In this document: one piece after another, positions 27,262 to 35,538 of the stretch | How positions within the stretch are numbered: position 1 is the first letter of the stretch | How the letters are laid out: each line of letters opens with the position of its first letter | The notes under the pieces: model-generated | Database searches by the model: none | Seen by the model: only the letters and a program-made list of their open reading frames with translations | Told to the model about the DNA's origin: nothing | DNA from: GCA-002733465 sp965230525 | GTDB taxonomy: Bacteria; Pseudomonadota; Gammaproteobacteria; Enterobacterales; Kangiellaceae | DNA: 64,000 nucleotides | Assembly: GCA_965230525.1 (NCBI GenBank) | Contig: OZ246008.1 | Span: forward strand, 4,216,001 to 4,280,000 | Direction of reading: 5' to 3' | Program-made: the position numbers and the translations under genes

Positions 27262-27804
27262 TTACACTGGACTTTGGTTTATCACTTCTGAGCAGTGATC
27301 ATTAAAGTGCATCACATGAGCAACAGCATATTGCTGCTTGGTGAGTTTGCCGTAAGCAAAATGTGGGGCTAATGAACCTTTAAAATGATCAAACTCAAGT
27401 AATGACAATCTCAATCGTTTTAACGCTTGGTCTAGATCTTGGTTAGCCGCAATTTCGGGAGCACCCGGTATTGCTTGAGTCAGGTCATGAGTCATTTTAC
27501 GCTTTGCTTCAAACATAGAAAACGCCAGCCGCCCAATGGTTTGCTTGAAGATGTCTGATTTATGCTGCGGATATCCCTGATAGGAATACTCCACACTTTG
27601 CGCACAATGGATAACTATTTTGGCAAGATCCCATTCGCCAATAACCTGCACTTTGGTGACATCAAAGTGGTCTAACCGATTAAGCAAACTTTGAATGCTA
27701 AATACGCCGTTTGCTTTTGGTATAGCCCACCATGTCGCACTCCCACCGACTACCAACGTCGCGCTTGAAAATGCAGACACTTTTAAAAACTTTCTTCTAT
27801 TCAT
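27262..27804 (-). CDS. DUF1569 family protein with twin-arginine-type leader
   Basis: 180-aa protein with an N-terminal MNRRKFLKVSAFSSATLVVGG, a twin-arginine-like signal, suggesting export of a folded protein. The body matches DUF1569 (VIHCAQSVEYSYQGYPQ, QAIPGAPEIA, HFAYGKLTK, HVMHFNDHC), a DinB-like helical fold with conserved His residues that could bind metal. The start at 27804 is chosen because it begins the leader; the frame is open 10 codons further into the upstream gene. It sits just behind the DsbA-like gene (start 20 bp after that stop), so they are likely co-expressed. Function unknown. Confidence 0.8.
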   Translation of the reverse strand: MNRRKFLKVSAFSSATLVVGGSATWWAIPKANGVFSIQSLLNRLDHFDVTKVQVIGEWDLAKIVIHCAQSVEYSYQGYPQHKSDIFKQTIGRLAFSMFEAKRKMTHDLTQAIPGAPEIAANQDLDQALKRLRLSLLEFDHFKGSLAPHFAYGKLTKQQYAVAHVMHFNDHCSEVINQSPV

Positions 27805-27823
27805 GGCCAAGCTAACTCTCGAT

Positions 27824-28852
27824 TTACTTAGCATTCTTTTTAGTTAAACGCGCAAGCTCTTCTTCGATTATTTCTTCAAATGCCATGTAGGGTTGAGCGC
27901 CTCTGAGGGAAATTCCATTGACAAAAAATATCGGAGTTGAACCCACGCCAACCTCTCTACCTTGTTGTAATTCTTGTTGAACTTGTGAGACATATTTTCT
28001 GGATGTTAAACACTGGGAAAAACGCGCTTGGTTGGCGCCTAACTCGGTAGCCTTATCGATCAAACTAGCTTGATCGAGTGAACGTGGATTAGCCAACATA
28101 AAGTCATGAAGTTTCCAAAATAAATCGGTTGATTGCTCGTTAATGCATAAACTCGCTTCTGATGCTCTAAACGCATCCTTGTGAAAATCCAGCGGGAATT
28201 GTTTGTAGACAATCTTTACCGTATCTGGATAATTTTTTCGGATTTGCTTCACCGTATCAACAGCTCTCGCACAATAAGGACATTGAAAGTCAGAAAATTC
28301 AACAATCGTTATCGGCGCATCCTCAGGTCCTAAGGTAGGTGAATCACCAATGGTTATTTCCGCTCGCGGTCTTTCAGGAGGCTGCAAATTAATCATTAAG
28401 CCATATTTCTTTCCCTCGGACTCAATCCATTGATTGATTGCGGTGGCTTGTTGTTGTTGCAACATAAAGGTTTTTACCTTTTGTTTGAAATCCGGAGTAA
28501 TCCGGTTGGCGGGAACTTGTCTTTCTGCAATAAAACGCTCGACCTGTTGATCACTCACTGAAGGCGACTTGGTAATATACTTTTGTACAAAAATTTCAGT
28601 ACTGAGGCCCTTGCTTCGGGGATCTCGCTGGATCAGTCGAGCTAACAATTGAGATTTTAATTGATTAAGTTTTAGTTCATAAATATCTCGCTCGGCCTGA
28701 TAAATTTCATTGGCAATAGGTGAAATAATATCTTGATAAGTAATCATTTCATTACCTAAAACAGCCGCCGCTCGGCTGTCTTTTTGAGCATGGCTCGATT
28801 GACTTACGGTTGCTAAAGCAAGCAAGAAAGTGACTTTGAGAATATATGACAT
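27824..28852 (-). CDS. DsbA-like thiol oxidoreductase with SurA-like N-terminal region
   Basis: About 342-aa periplasmic protein. The signal peptide ends near SSHAQ. The N-terminal third (AAAVLGNEMITYQDI to about residue 150) is helical and resembles the SurA/PpiC N-terminal region. The C-terminal domain (about 165-335) is a DsbA/Thioredoxin_4 fold with active site CPYC in EFSDFQCPYCARA and the cis-Pro loop GSTPIFFVNG. It is probably a disulfide oxidase, reductase or isomerase for exported proteins. An in-frame start at 28891 would add 13 residues before the signal peptide; neither start has a strong ribosome site. The neighbour downstream is the DUF1569 gene. Confidence 0.85.
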   Translation of the reverse strand: MSYILKVTFLLALATVSQSSHAQKDSRAAAVLGNEMITYQDIISPIANEIYQAERDIYELKLNQLKSQLLARLIQRDPRSKGLSTEIFVQKYITKSPSVSDQQVERFIAERQVPANRITPDFKQKVKTFMLQQQQATAINQWIESEGKKYGLMINLQPPERPRAEITIGDSPTLGPEDAPITIVEFSDFQCPYCARAVDTVKQIRKNYPDTVKIVYKQFPLDFHKDAFRASEASLCINEQSTDLFWKLHDFMLANPRSLDQASLIDKATELGANQARFSQCLTSRKYVSQVQQELQQGREVGVGSTPIFFVNGISLRGAQPYMAFEEIIEEELARLTKKNAK

Positions 28853-28985
28853 TGAAAGATTGATCCGTTGATTAACTAGCGTTGCCGCCATACTAGAGAG
28901 TTAGCAACAAAGATTCAAACATTATGCTACAACAATCAATAGACTGTTAAATAGGGTAAGCCGTTTGAGTGACCTAAAATGACGG

Positions 28986-29987
28986 CTAAGCTTCAAACAA
29001 CTTACCACGTACCATTTCTCGATATTGTCGTGGCGTTAAATGAGTATTTTGCTTAAATTGCCGAGCGAAATAGCCGTTATCTTTATAGCCAAGTAGCTCA
29101 GAGATCTCCTGATGGCTTAAGTTAGTATCTTTTAATAGCTCTTGGGCCGCCTTAGTTTTTAGGTCAACGCCGTAAGCCAGCGGACTCATTCCAACCGCCA
29201 TTTTAAATCGCCGGGAAAAATTACGACGACTCATATTTGCCATTCGGCTTAAGCTATCTAGTTCAAATGAGTGACTGAAATTGTTTTGCATCCATTGCTG
29301 AACTTCCAGTATTCCCTCATCGGGGTGACGGTTTCCGCTCTTGTCAAACCAAGGTTTATCATAGGTACGATTTATTTCATGGCTGTAATGCTGCTCGATA
29401 ATTTGACTAACATCTTTGCCGTATTCACTTTCAATCAAATAGACCACTAAATCGACCAATGCATTAATACTTCCAGCACACGTGATACCGCTGTCTTGGG
29501 TGATAAAGTGCTTACGTTGCAGATTCACTGTGGGATATTTGCTGGTAAATTGCTCAAAATAATACCAATGAGTGGTCGCAATTTTAGCGTCCAGCAAACC
29601 AGCGTGGGCTAATAAACAAACGCCGGTACCAGTGGCAACCAGCCTGGCACCAAGCTGATATTGATTAACCAACCAGTCAAGTAAAACGGGGTGTTTTTCA
29701 ATCACTACATCCGGATTACCCCAAATTGGCGGAACAAAAATGGTATGTGCTTTGGGCGCATTGAGGAGAGAATGCGTTGGCTCAACCTTTATCCCATTGG
29801 CAAATTGAATGGTTTGTTGTTGCTGCTCAAAGGGTGAAACAAGATAACAATTCCATCGGTTGTTTTTGCTGCGCTTAATTCGGGCTATGGAACGTGCTGA
29901 TGCAATCATTTCCATGGGCAAGGAAATTCCAGTGAGCAACGCTTTTTGATATCCAATAAATAAGCTAGGGTTCACTTGATTACACAC
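28986..29987 (-). CDS. GlxA-type transcriptional regulator (DJ-1/PfpI + AraC HTH)
   Basis: 333-aa regulator with an N-terminal DJ-1/PfpI-like amidotransferase-fold domain (about residues 20-190, including LVATGTGVCLLAHAGLLD) and a C-terminal AraC-type DNA-binding domain with two helix-turn-helices (LDSLSRMANMSRRNFSRRFK and the segment HQEISELLGYKDNGYFARQF). The start codon is GTG at 29987, which places the first strand as in family members. It is divergent from fabY across 180 bp and may regulate it. A pair of GGCCTAAT direct repeats sits right upstream of the start. The ligand is unknown. Confidence 0.9.
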   Translation of the reverse strand: MCNQVNPSLFIGYQKALLTGISLPMEMIASARSIARIKRSKNNRWNCYLVSPFEQQQQTIQFANGIKVEPTHSLLNAPKAHTIFVPPIWGNPDVVIEKHPVLLDWLVNQYQLGARLVATGTGVCLLAHAGLLDAKIATTHWYYFEQFTSKYPTVNLQRKHFITQDSGITCAGSINALVDLVVYLIESEYGKDVSQIIEQHYSHEINRTYDKPWFDKSGNRHPDEGILEVQQWMQNNFSHSFELDSLSRMANMSRRNFSRRFKMAVGMSPLAYGVDLKTKAAQELLKDTNLSHQEISELLGYKDNGYFARQFKQNTHLTPRQYREMVRGKLFEA

Positions 29988-30016
29988 GGCCTAATAATTA
30001 TATTTTATGGCCTAAT
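29988..30016. promoter_or_regulatory. GGCCTAAT direct repeats in the GlxA-regulator/fabY divergent region
   Basis: GGCCTAAT occurs at 29988-29995 and 30009-30016, 21 bp apart, which is two helical turns. Both copies are followed by AT-rich sequence, and TATATATAAT lies just beyond on the plus strand. The spacing suits an AraC-type activator, but binding is only inferred. Confidence 0.4.
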
Positions 30017-30167
30017 TATCCTATATATAATCCTTCTCAGTCAATATACTAGCCACCACTTGCTGTGTGACTCAATTTACCCGGTTGGCAATCGAATCAA
30101 TTGCATTGGCCAACGAGCACATCAGCTTAAATTTTTCACTAGCTCAAATTTTAACCTAGAGACCAAT

Positions 30168-32015
30168 ATGAAAAAATTACCGGTAATTGTGGGATTTGGC
30201 GGCATAAATACCGCTGGACGAACTTCATTTCATCATGGCTATCGTAGAATGGTGCACGACGCTTTACCTGATGCTGTAACCGCCCCCATGTTTGAGGGAC
30301 TCGCCACTCTAACCAATCAGCCCAAAGACACCCCCAAAGAAACCCTGTTGGCTCAAACTTTAATTCGTAAAATTGAAAAACAAACTTTTGATATTAATGA
30401 AATCAACATTCATAAAAAAGCGGTATTAAAGTCAAACGACGAGACCATTCACTTTCAAATCAGTAAACGGCAATTACCTAAACATATTCCCGACAATTGG
30501 AAATTGGAGCAACTTGAAAACGGCGCCTACAATGTCACTATTGAGGGCGAGCTAACGGTGATGATGCCAGAAAAGCATCAAACCGCAGTAACCAGCGCCG
30601 GTCAGTTACCAACCGGATTTGACCCAGCTTCACTTTACAGTTCTCGCAACCAACCGAAAGGTCTGCAACTCACCGTATTCGGAGCCTCGGATGCTTTAAA
30701 TTCAGTGGGCATTGAGTGGTCTCACATTCTCAAGCATATAAACCCCGATCAAGTGTCCGTTTATGCCGGCTCAGCGATTGGTCAATTAGATGACTTTGGT
30801 GGTCGAGGATTAGCGCAGGCTTGGCTTAAGGGTGGCCGAGTGAGTTCAAAACAAATGCCACTCATGTTATCGCAAATGCCAGCCGACTTTATCAATAGTT
30901 ATATGATCAACAGTGTTGGCTCTACCGGCACCAATATGGGTGCTTGCGCCACATTTTTATATAACTTAAGACAAGGCATCAGTGATATTCAATCAGGTGT
31001 CGCTCGAGTGGTTATTGTTGGTGGTGCGGAAGCGCCTATCGAGCCTGAAGTGATCGAAGGATTTAAAGCGATGGGAGCGCTAGCAGAAGATCAACAACTT
31101 GCCGAACTTGATGGTAGCGAACAAGCTGATAACCGAAGAGCAAGCCGCCCCTTTGCTGAAAACGCAGGCTTCACCATTGCCGAAGCTTCGCAGTTTTTTG
31201 TCATCATGGATGATGAGCTCGCATTGGAATTAGGTGCCACTATTTATGGTTCTGTCGCCGATGTATTTGTTAATGCAGATGCCAATAAAAAGTCAATTTC
31301 ATCGCCTGGGATCGGCAACTACGTTACCGTCGCCAAAGCCATGGCTTTAGCCAGAAATATTTTAGGCCCTGACGGTGTTAAACAAACTTTTGCGCAAGCT
31401 CACGGCACCGGAACGCCACAAAACCGAGTCAGCGAATCTCATATTTTAAATGAGGTGGCCAAAACTTTTAATATCGATAAATGGAAAATCGCTGCCATTA
31501 AATCCTATGTTGGGCATTCGTTAGGTCCCGCAGGTGGTGACCAACTGGCAGCGACTTTAGGCGTCTGGGAGTATGGTGTTATTCCTGGAATTACTACCAT
31601 CGAAAAAATAGCCGATGATGTTTATGATTCGAATTTGGAATTTTGTTTAAAGCATACACATGTGGGTGAAAAAGGCGAACAAATGAAAGCCGCTTTAATT
31701 AATTCCAAAGGATTTGGGGGCAACAATGCAACTGGTTTAGTTCTTTCTCCTCATGTCACAATGGAAATGCTTGAGAATAAATATGGCCCGGCACGAATCG
31801 CACAATATAAATTGCTAAATGAAAAAGTGAAGGCCAAAGCTGAGGCTTATGATCAAGGTGTGATTAATGGCGAACTTAATGTGATTTATCATTTTGGTTC
31901 GGATGTTATGAACGAAAATGACTTAAAGATTACAGAGCAAGGAATTGAGATGACTAAATTTGAAAACCAACTCAGCTTTAGTCAAGAAAATCCATTTGCC
32001 GAATACTGCAAGTAA
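30168..32015 (+). CDS. fabY: FabY-type beta-ketoacyl-ACP synthase
   Basis: 615-aa ketoacyl synthase closely resembling Pseudomonas FabY, which performs the first condensation of fatty acid synthesis from acetyl-CoA and malonyl-ACP. Matching segments include LPVIVGFGGINTAGRTSFHHG at the N-terminus, SAGQLPTGFDPASLY, and a VINGELNVIYHFG-like tail. The triad Cys260 (GACATFLYN), His412 (QAHGTGTPQ) and His450 (VGHSLGPAGG) is intact. The frame is open 64 codons upstream, but that extension would be a spurious hydrophobic leader over the divergent promoter; the ATG at 30168 matches the family start. No other fab gene is nearby. Probably monocistronic. Confidence 0.9.
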   Translation: MKKLPVIVGFGGINTAGRTSFHHGYRRMVHDALPDAVTAPMFEGLATLTNQPKDTPKETLLAQTLIRKIEKQTFDINEINIHKKAVLKSNDETIHFQISKRQLPKHIPDNWKLEQLENGAYNVTIEGELTVMMPEKHQTAVTSAGQLPTGFDPASLYSSRNQPKGLQLTVFGASDALNSVGIEWSHILKHINPDQVSVYAGSAIGQLDDFGGRGLAQAWLKGGRVSSKQMPLMLSQMPADFINSYMINSVGSTGTNMGACATFLYNLRQGISDIQSGVARVVIVGGAEAPIEPEVIEGFKAMGALAEDQQLAELDGSEQADNRRASRPFAENAGFTIAEASQFFVIMDDELALELGATIYGSVADVFVNADANKKSISSPGIGNYVTVAKAMALARNILGPDGVKQTFAQAHGTGTPQNRVSESHILNEVAKTFNIDKWKIAAIKSYVGHSLGPAGGDQLAATLGVWEYGVIPGITTIEKIADDVYDSNLEFCLKHTHVGEKGEQMKAALINSKGFGGNNATGLVLSPHVTMEMLENKYGPARIAQYKLLNEKVKAKAEAYDQGVINGELNVIYHFGSDVMNENDLKITEQGIEMTKFENQLSFSQENPFAEYCK

Positions 32016-32039
32016 TCAATTCCTTGATTTGAGCGACAA

Positions 32040-32065
32040 GGCAAGCTGTTAGCCGATAGCTTGCC
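32040..32065. terminator. Possible terminator hairpin between fabY and TlpA-like gene
   Basis: GGCAAGCT pairs perfectly with AGCTTGCC across a 10-nt loop, in the 83-bp gap between convergent genes. No T run follows on either strand, so it may act with Rho or as an mRNA 3' end stabiliser. Confidence 0.45.
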
Positions 32066-32098
32066 GGGCTTGTGACTTAGCTTATTTCAACCGCCGTG

Positions 32099-32665
32099 CT
32101 ATTTTTTGCCAGCACTCTCATTGGCTCGATACTCTTGCATTAATTTAATCCCTTCTTGCGCGAACCGCTCTAACAACGGATGTTCGGGATCAGAAAACTG
32201 CTGAACTCCCAACACTTGTCCCGAAGGTGCAATAAATACGACCCCCGGTGTTCCACTTATTCCGTAAATATTAGCGACTTCATCCCCCGCTAAAACCGTA
32301 TCAAATTGATATTCGTGATTTCGCCAATAGACTTCCGGCTTCCAATCCTCTTTAATGTTTACCGCTAACACCTTCAAACCTAACGGTTCGTATTTAGAAT
32401 TAAGCCGAGCAATGCCGGGCAGTAGTTTTTTACAGTAAGGACACCAAGTGGCCCAAAACACAAGCAATGTCGGTCTACCCTGAAAACTTGATAGTTGTAC
32501 CGCTTCACCGGCAAGGTTATTTAATGTCCAATCGGTTCCCTGATACCCATTTGCATTGGTTGGCTGCTCAGAACCTTGCTCTGTTGCAAGTGTTGCGTCT
32601 TGTTGACAGCTTGCTATAAATAAAAACGCTACTGCGGCAATGATTAACTTTTTAAAATAATGCAT
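32099..32665 (-). CDS. TlpA/ResA-like thioredoxin-fold lipoprotein
   Basis: 188-aa lipoprotein with lipobox FIASC (Cys20) and a thioredoxin-fold domain from about residue 45. The active site is CPYC in FWATWCPYCKKLLPG, and the cis-Pro loop is GTPGVVF. TlpA-like proteins are membrane-tethered reductants that keep specific periplasmic cysteines reduced, for example in cytochrome c or copper-centre assembly. Here no such partner is adjacent. It is convergent with fabY and divergent from the molybdenum hydroxylase operon. Confidence 0.88.
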   Translation of the reverse strand: MHYFKKLIIAAVAFLFIASCQQDATLATEQGSEQPTNANGYQGTDWTLNNLAGEAVQLSSFQGRPTLLVFWATWCPYCKKLLPGIARLNSKYEPLGLKVLAVNIKEDWKPEVYWRNHEYQFDTVLAGDEVANIYGISGTPGVVFIAPSGQVLGVQQFSDPEHPLLERFAQEGIKLMQEYRANESAGKK

Positions 32666-32889
32666 GGAATGTCCTTTAAAAATATTAATTTAATCTTGAA
32701 CTTATTGTAGACATAAGCTGAATAAAATACTGTTACTCTAGACGCGTTATTGGTTAAATGATTACAACATTACCAGCAAATACTGGCTACTGACCACTGA
32801 GCATTAACAATTTGCAACGAATCGATTCTGGCTAAATAGGTTCTATGACCTTAGAATCAAGCCATTATTGCTAAAAAATGACGGACTAA

Positions 32890-33369
32890 ATGATTGAGCT
32901 TTATCAACAAACTCTAACCCAGCATAGCAATCATCCGATAGGATTAATGCGACCTATCGCGGCTACCCATCGCGCCGAGGGCTACAATGCCAGTTGTGGT
33001 GATGAGCTCACTTTTTCGCTGCAAATTGAAAAATCGACGCAAAGAATTCTTGATATTAGCTTTAACTGTGACTGCTGTGCAATTTGCAAAGCCTCCGCCT
33101 CTGCTTTGTGCGAACTAGTGATAGACCAAGATATTCAGTATATACAGCAGCAAGCCAGCGAACTTGATCGACAACTCAATGGGATGAGCTCTTTAGCGGA
33201 TCAAGACACACTCGCACTTTCGAGCAAGCTGACCTTTTTAGTGCCGGTTAAAAATCACTTGAGTCGAATCAATTGTGCGCTTCTACCTTGGCAGACTGTC
33301 ATTAAAGCCTGCGGTACGCCAGTGGCAGAACAGAGTCAGCAATCTCAAACCATCCAGGAAGCTGGCTAG
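32890..33369 (+). CDS. SufU/NifU-N-like iron-sulfur scaffold protein
   Basis: 159-aa cytoplasmic protein resembling the IscU/SufU scaffold family. Seen: the first cysteine in GYNASCGDELTFSL (family pattern N-P-x-C-G-D), then ISFNCDCCAICKASASALCEL, like the GxGCxIxxASxSxM region, with several extra Cys. A third Cys lies in SRINCALLPWQTV. It is the first gene of a five-gene run and ends one base before xdhC begins, so it is almost certainly co-expressed with the molybdenum hydroxylase. A role in making or inserting the 2Fe-2S clusters of IorA is inferred from context. Confidence 0.75.
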   Translation: MIELYQQTLTQHSNHPIGLMRPIAATHRAEGYNASCGDELTFSLQIEKSTQRILDISFNCDCCAICKASASALCELVIDQDIQYIQQQASELDRQLNGMSSLADQDTLALSSKLTFLVPVKNHLSRINCALLPWQTVIKACGTPVAEQSQQSQTIQEAG

Positions 33370-34344
33370 ATGTTTAGTTTATTAAAAGCACTGGAACAGT
33401 TTGATAGCAACCATGATTACGTTTTAGCCATTATTACTGATGCCAATGGTTCAACTTATCAAAAGCCTGGGGCAATGATGTTGATCAACGCGCAACAACA
33501 ATATTGGGGATTATTAAGTGGTGGCTGTTTAGAAGGCGATATTGTCTTGCACAGTGAAAAGGTAATTAAGAGTCAAGAAGATAATGTTTTGACTTACAAC
33601 ATGAGAGATGAATCCGATCTACTTTGGGGCATGGGATTGGGATGCGATGGCGAAGTCACAGTACTCTTAAAGTTTTTACCCGCCGCACGGCAGCACCTAA
33701 ACTTTTTTGATGCACTCTCACAATGGCGATCAGGTGAAAGTTTAAGAATTTCAATTTTGGCAAATCAATCGAATGAATTAGTGGTCAATACCCTTTCTGC
33801 AATGCCAAATGAACAACAAAATTTGCCAACAGAAAAGTTTAGTTTTGAGCTATTAAAACCGCATCACTTATTAATTTGTGGCGGCTCTCCGGATGTTCCT
33901 CCGGTCACAGCCATTGCACATCAAGTAGGTTGGAAAACCACAGTGATCGACCACCGCCCCGATGCGATCGACTCAACACGATTTCCTTTTTCGGAATCTT
34001 GTAAACTGATCAAGCGCTCACAATGGGAAAAGTTTGACCTTTCTAAATTTGATAGCGCCATTATCATGAGCCATCAATTTGAACACGATCAACGTTATTT
34101 AGATACGTTATTGAAAAGTGATCTTAGGTACATCGGTTTGCTCGGCCCCACCAAACGGCGTGATAAACTATTGCAAAATTGTGGAACGGACTTTAGCCAT
34201 CACCGTGGCCGAATATTTGGACCTATCGGACTAGACATTGGTAGCGATTCTCCAGAGACCATTGCTTTGGCGATCATTGCTGAAATTCAAGCGGTGCATA
34301 ACAACAAGAATGCGATTAGCTGTTTTCAAGATCCGACTCGTTAA
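33370..34344 (+). CDS. XdhC/CoxF-type maturation factor
   Basis: 324-aa protein of the XdhC/CoxI family, which binds molybdenum cofactor, helps add the terminal sulfido ligand and delivers it to xanthine-dehydrogenase-type enzymes. The N-terminal domain carries GSTYQKPGAMMLI and LSGGCLEGDIV. The C-terminal Rossmann-like domain carries LLICGGSPDVPPVTAIA, TVIDHRPD, YIGLLGPTKRRDKLL, and ends with the typical GPIGLDIGSDSPETIALAI. It abuts the SufU-like gene and is followed by the MocA-like gene after 83 bp. Confidence 0.93.
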   Translation: MFSLLKALEQFDSNHDYVLAIITDANGSTYQKPGAMMLINAQQQYWGLLSGGCLEGDIVLHSEKVIKSQEDNVLTYNMRDESDLLWGMGLGCDGEVTVLLKFLPAARQHLNFFDALSQWRSGESLRISILANQSNELVVNTLSAMPNEQQNLPTEKFSFELLKPHHLLICGGSPDVPPVTAIAHQVGWKTTVIDHRPDAIDSTRFPFSESCKLIKRSQWEKFDLSKFDSAIIMSHQFEHDQRYLDTLLKSDLRYIGLLGPTKRRDKLLQNCGTDFSHHRGRIFGPIGLDIGSDSPETIALAIIAEIQAVHNNKNAISCFQDPTR

Positions 34345-34427
34345 AAACCAAAACTGAAATGACTGATAAGCCTTCATAATCAATAAATCAAAATGACGAT
34401 TAAAATTAAACACATTAATGTTGAATC

Positions 34428-35081
34428 ATGCACAATAATCTAGGTGTGGTGATTATTGCGGCGGGTAATTCATCGCGATTAGGCCAAGCGAAGCAGCTGC
34501 TCAAAGTAGGCCAGCAAAGCTTCCTACAAAAAGTCATTAGCATGGCGGAGCTTATTACTCAACGTCGTGTGGTGGTACTCGGTCATGAACACCAGCGTTA
34601 TCACGCCATGCTAAATGAGTTAAACCAACCGTGGTGTATTAATCAACAATGGCAGATAGGAATGGGCACTTCGATTGCTTGTGGCGTCGAACAGCTTGAG
34701 CGTGAGCAAGAGCAAACGATAAGTGCCCCCCCGCTAGCTGCTGTTATGGTGCTTCTGTGTGATCAATATCAACTGAACTCAACTGACTTGAAAAAGTTGC
34801 TCAGTCAGTGGACAATGAATGAACATCGAATTATCGCAAGTCGATATTTTGATAACAAAAAACAACAAGAAGTATTGGGTGCACCAGCCATTTTTCCCTG
34901 CAATTACTTCGAACAATTGAAGTCGCTTAGCCAAACCGGAGCTCGTAAGCTCCTCATGGAGTACAGAAGTCATGTAACCGCCGTCAACATCGCGAGTGCT
35001 GCTGTCGATTTAGATACTCAAGACGATTTACAACAACTCAAAGAATACAACGCGTCCAAAACGGAGAACAACTATGATTGA
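34428..35081 (+). CDS. MocA-like molybdenum cofactor nucleotidyltransferase
   Basis: 217-aa MobA-like NTP transferase. The nucleotide-binding signature VIIAAGNSSRLGQAKQLL is at the N-terminus, and LLCDQYQLNSTDL matches the metal-binding Asp region. MocA adds CMP to molybdopterin to form the cytosine dinucleotide cofactor used by xanthine-oxidase-family enzymes. Position between xdhC and the hydroxylase subunits supports the MCD role over the MGD role of MobA. Its end overlaps the start of the 2Fe-2S subunit gene by 8 bp. Confidence 0.88.
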   Translation: MHNNLGVVIIAAGNSSRLGQAKQLLKVGQQSFLQKVISMAELITQRRVVVLGHEHQRYHAMLNELNQPWCINQQWQIGMGTSIACGVEQLEREQEQTISAPPLAAVMVLLCDQYQLNSTDLKKLLSQWTMNEHRIIASRYFDNKKQQEVLGAPAIFPCNYFEQLKSLSQTGARKLLMEYRSHVTAVNIASAAVDLDTQDDLQQLKEYNASKTENNYD

Positions 35082-35538
35082 ACTCACCATCAATAATAAA
35101 AGCCATTCACTTGATATTCCACCCGACATGCCGTTGTTATGGGCACTAAGAGATATCGTTAAACTCACAGGAAGTAAGTATGGTTGTGGCATGGGCTTGT
35201 GCGGCGCTTGCACGGTTCACTTAGACGGTGAGGCGACGCGTTCTTGTGTGTTGCCTGTGTCGGCAGCTTTAGGAAAAAAAATCACTACGATTGAAGGCTT
35301 GTCAGAAAATGCAGACCATCCACTGCAAAAAACTTGGATGGAAAATAATGTTCCTCAATGTGGTTACTGCCAAGCAGGACAAATTATGTCTGCTGCTAGT
35401 TTACTCAACAAAAACGACTCACCTAGCGATCAAGAAATTGATCAGGCCATGTCAGGCAATATCTGTCGTTGTGGAACTTATCCACGAATTCGAGCGGCAA
35501 TTCATCAAGCGGCCAAACTAGCTAAGGAGGTCAAGTAA
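35074..35538 (+). CDS. (2Fe-2S) subunit of molybdenum hydroxylase, IorA-like
   Basis: 154-aa electron-transfer subunit. An N-terminal plant-ferredoxin-type 2Fe-2S domain has Cys residues in GSKYGCGMGLCGACTVHL and RSCVLP. A C-terminal helical 2Fe-2S domain has PQCGYCQAGQIM and GNICRCGTYPRI. Length and motifs match the alpha subunit of isoquinoline 1-oxidoreductase and other two-subunit aldehyde/heterocycle oxidases. Its stop overlaps the first base of the large subunit gene. It has no signal of its own, so export would be as a passenger with the large subunit. Confidence 0.93.
   Translation: MIELTINNKSHSLDIPPDMPLLWALRDIVKLTGSKYGCGMGLCGACTVHLDGEATRSCVLPVSAALGKKITTIEGLSENADHPLQKTWMENNVPQCGYCQAGQIMSAASLLNKNDSPSDQEIDQAMSGNICRCGTYPRIRAAIHQAAKLAKEVK

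Noticed and set aside
29976..30167. 64-codon hydrophobic N-terminal extension of FabY
   Set aside because: FabY homologues start at the MKKLPVIVGFGG position; the extension lies over the divergent promoter.
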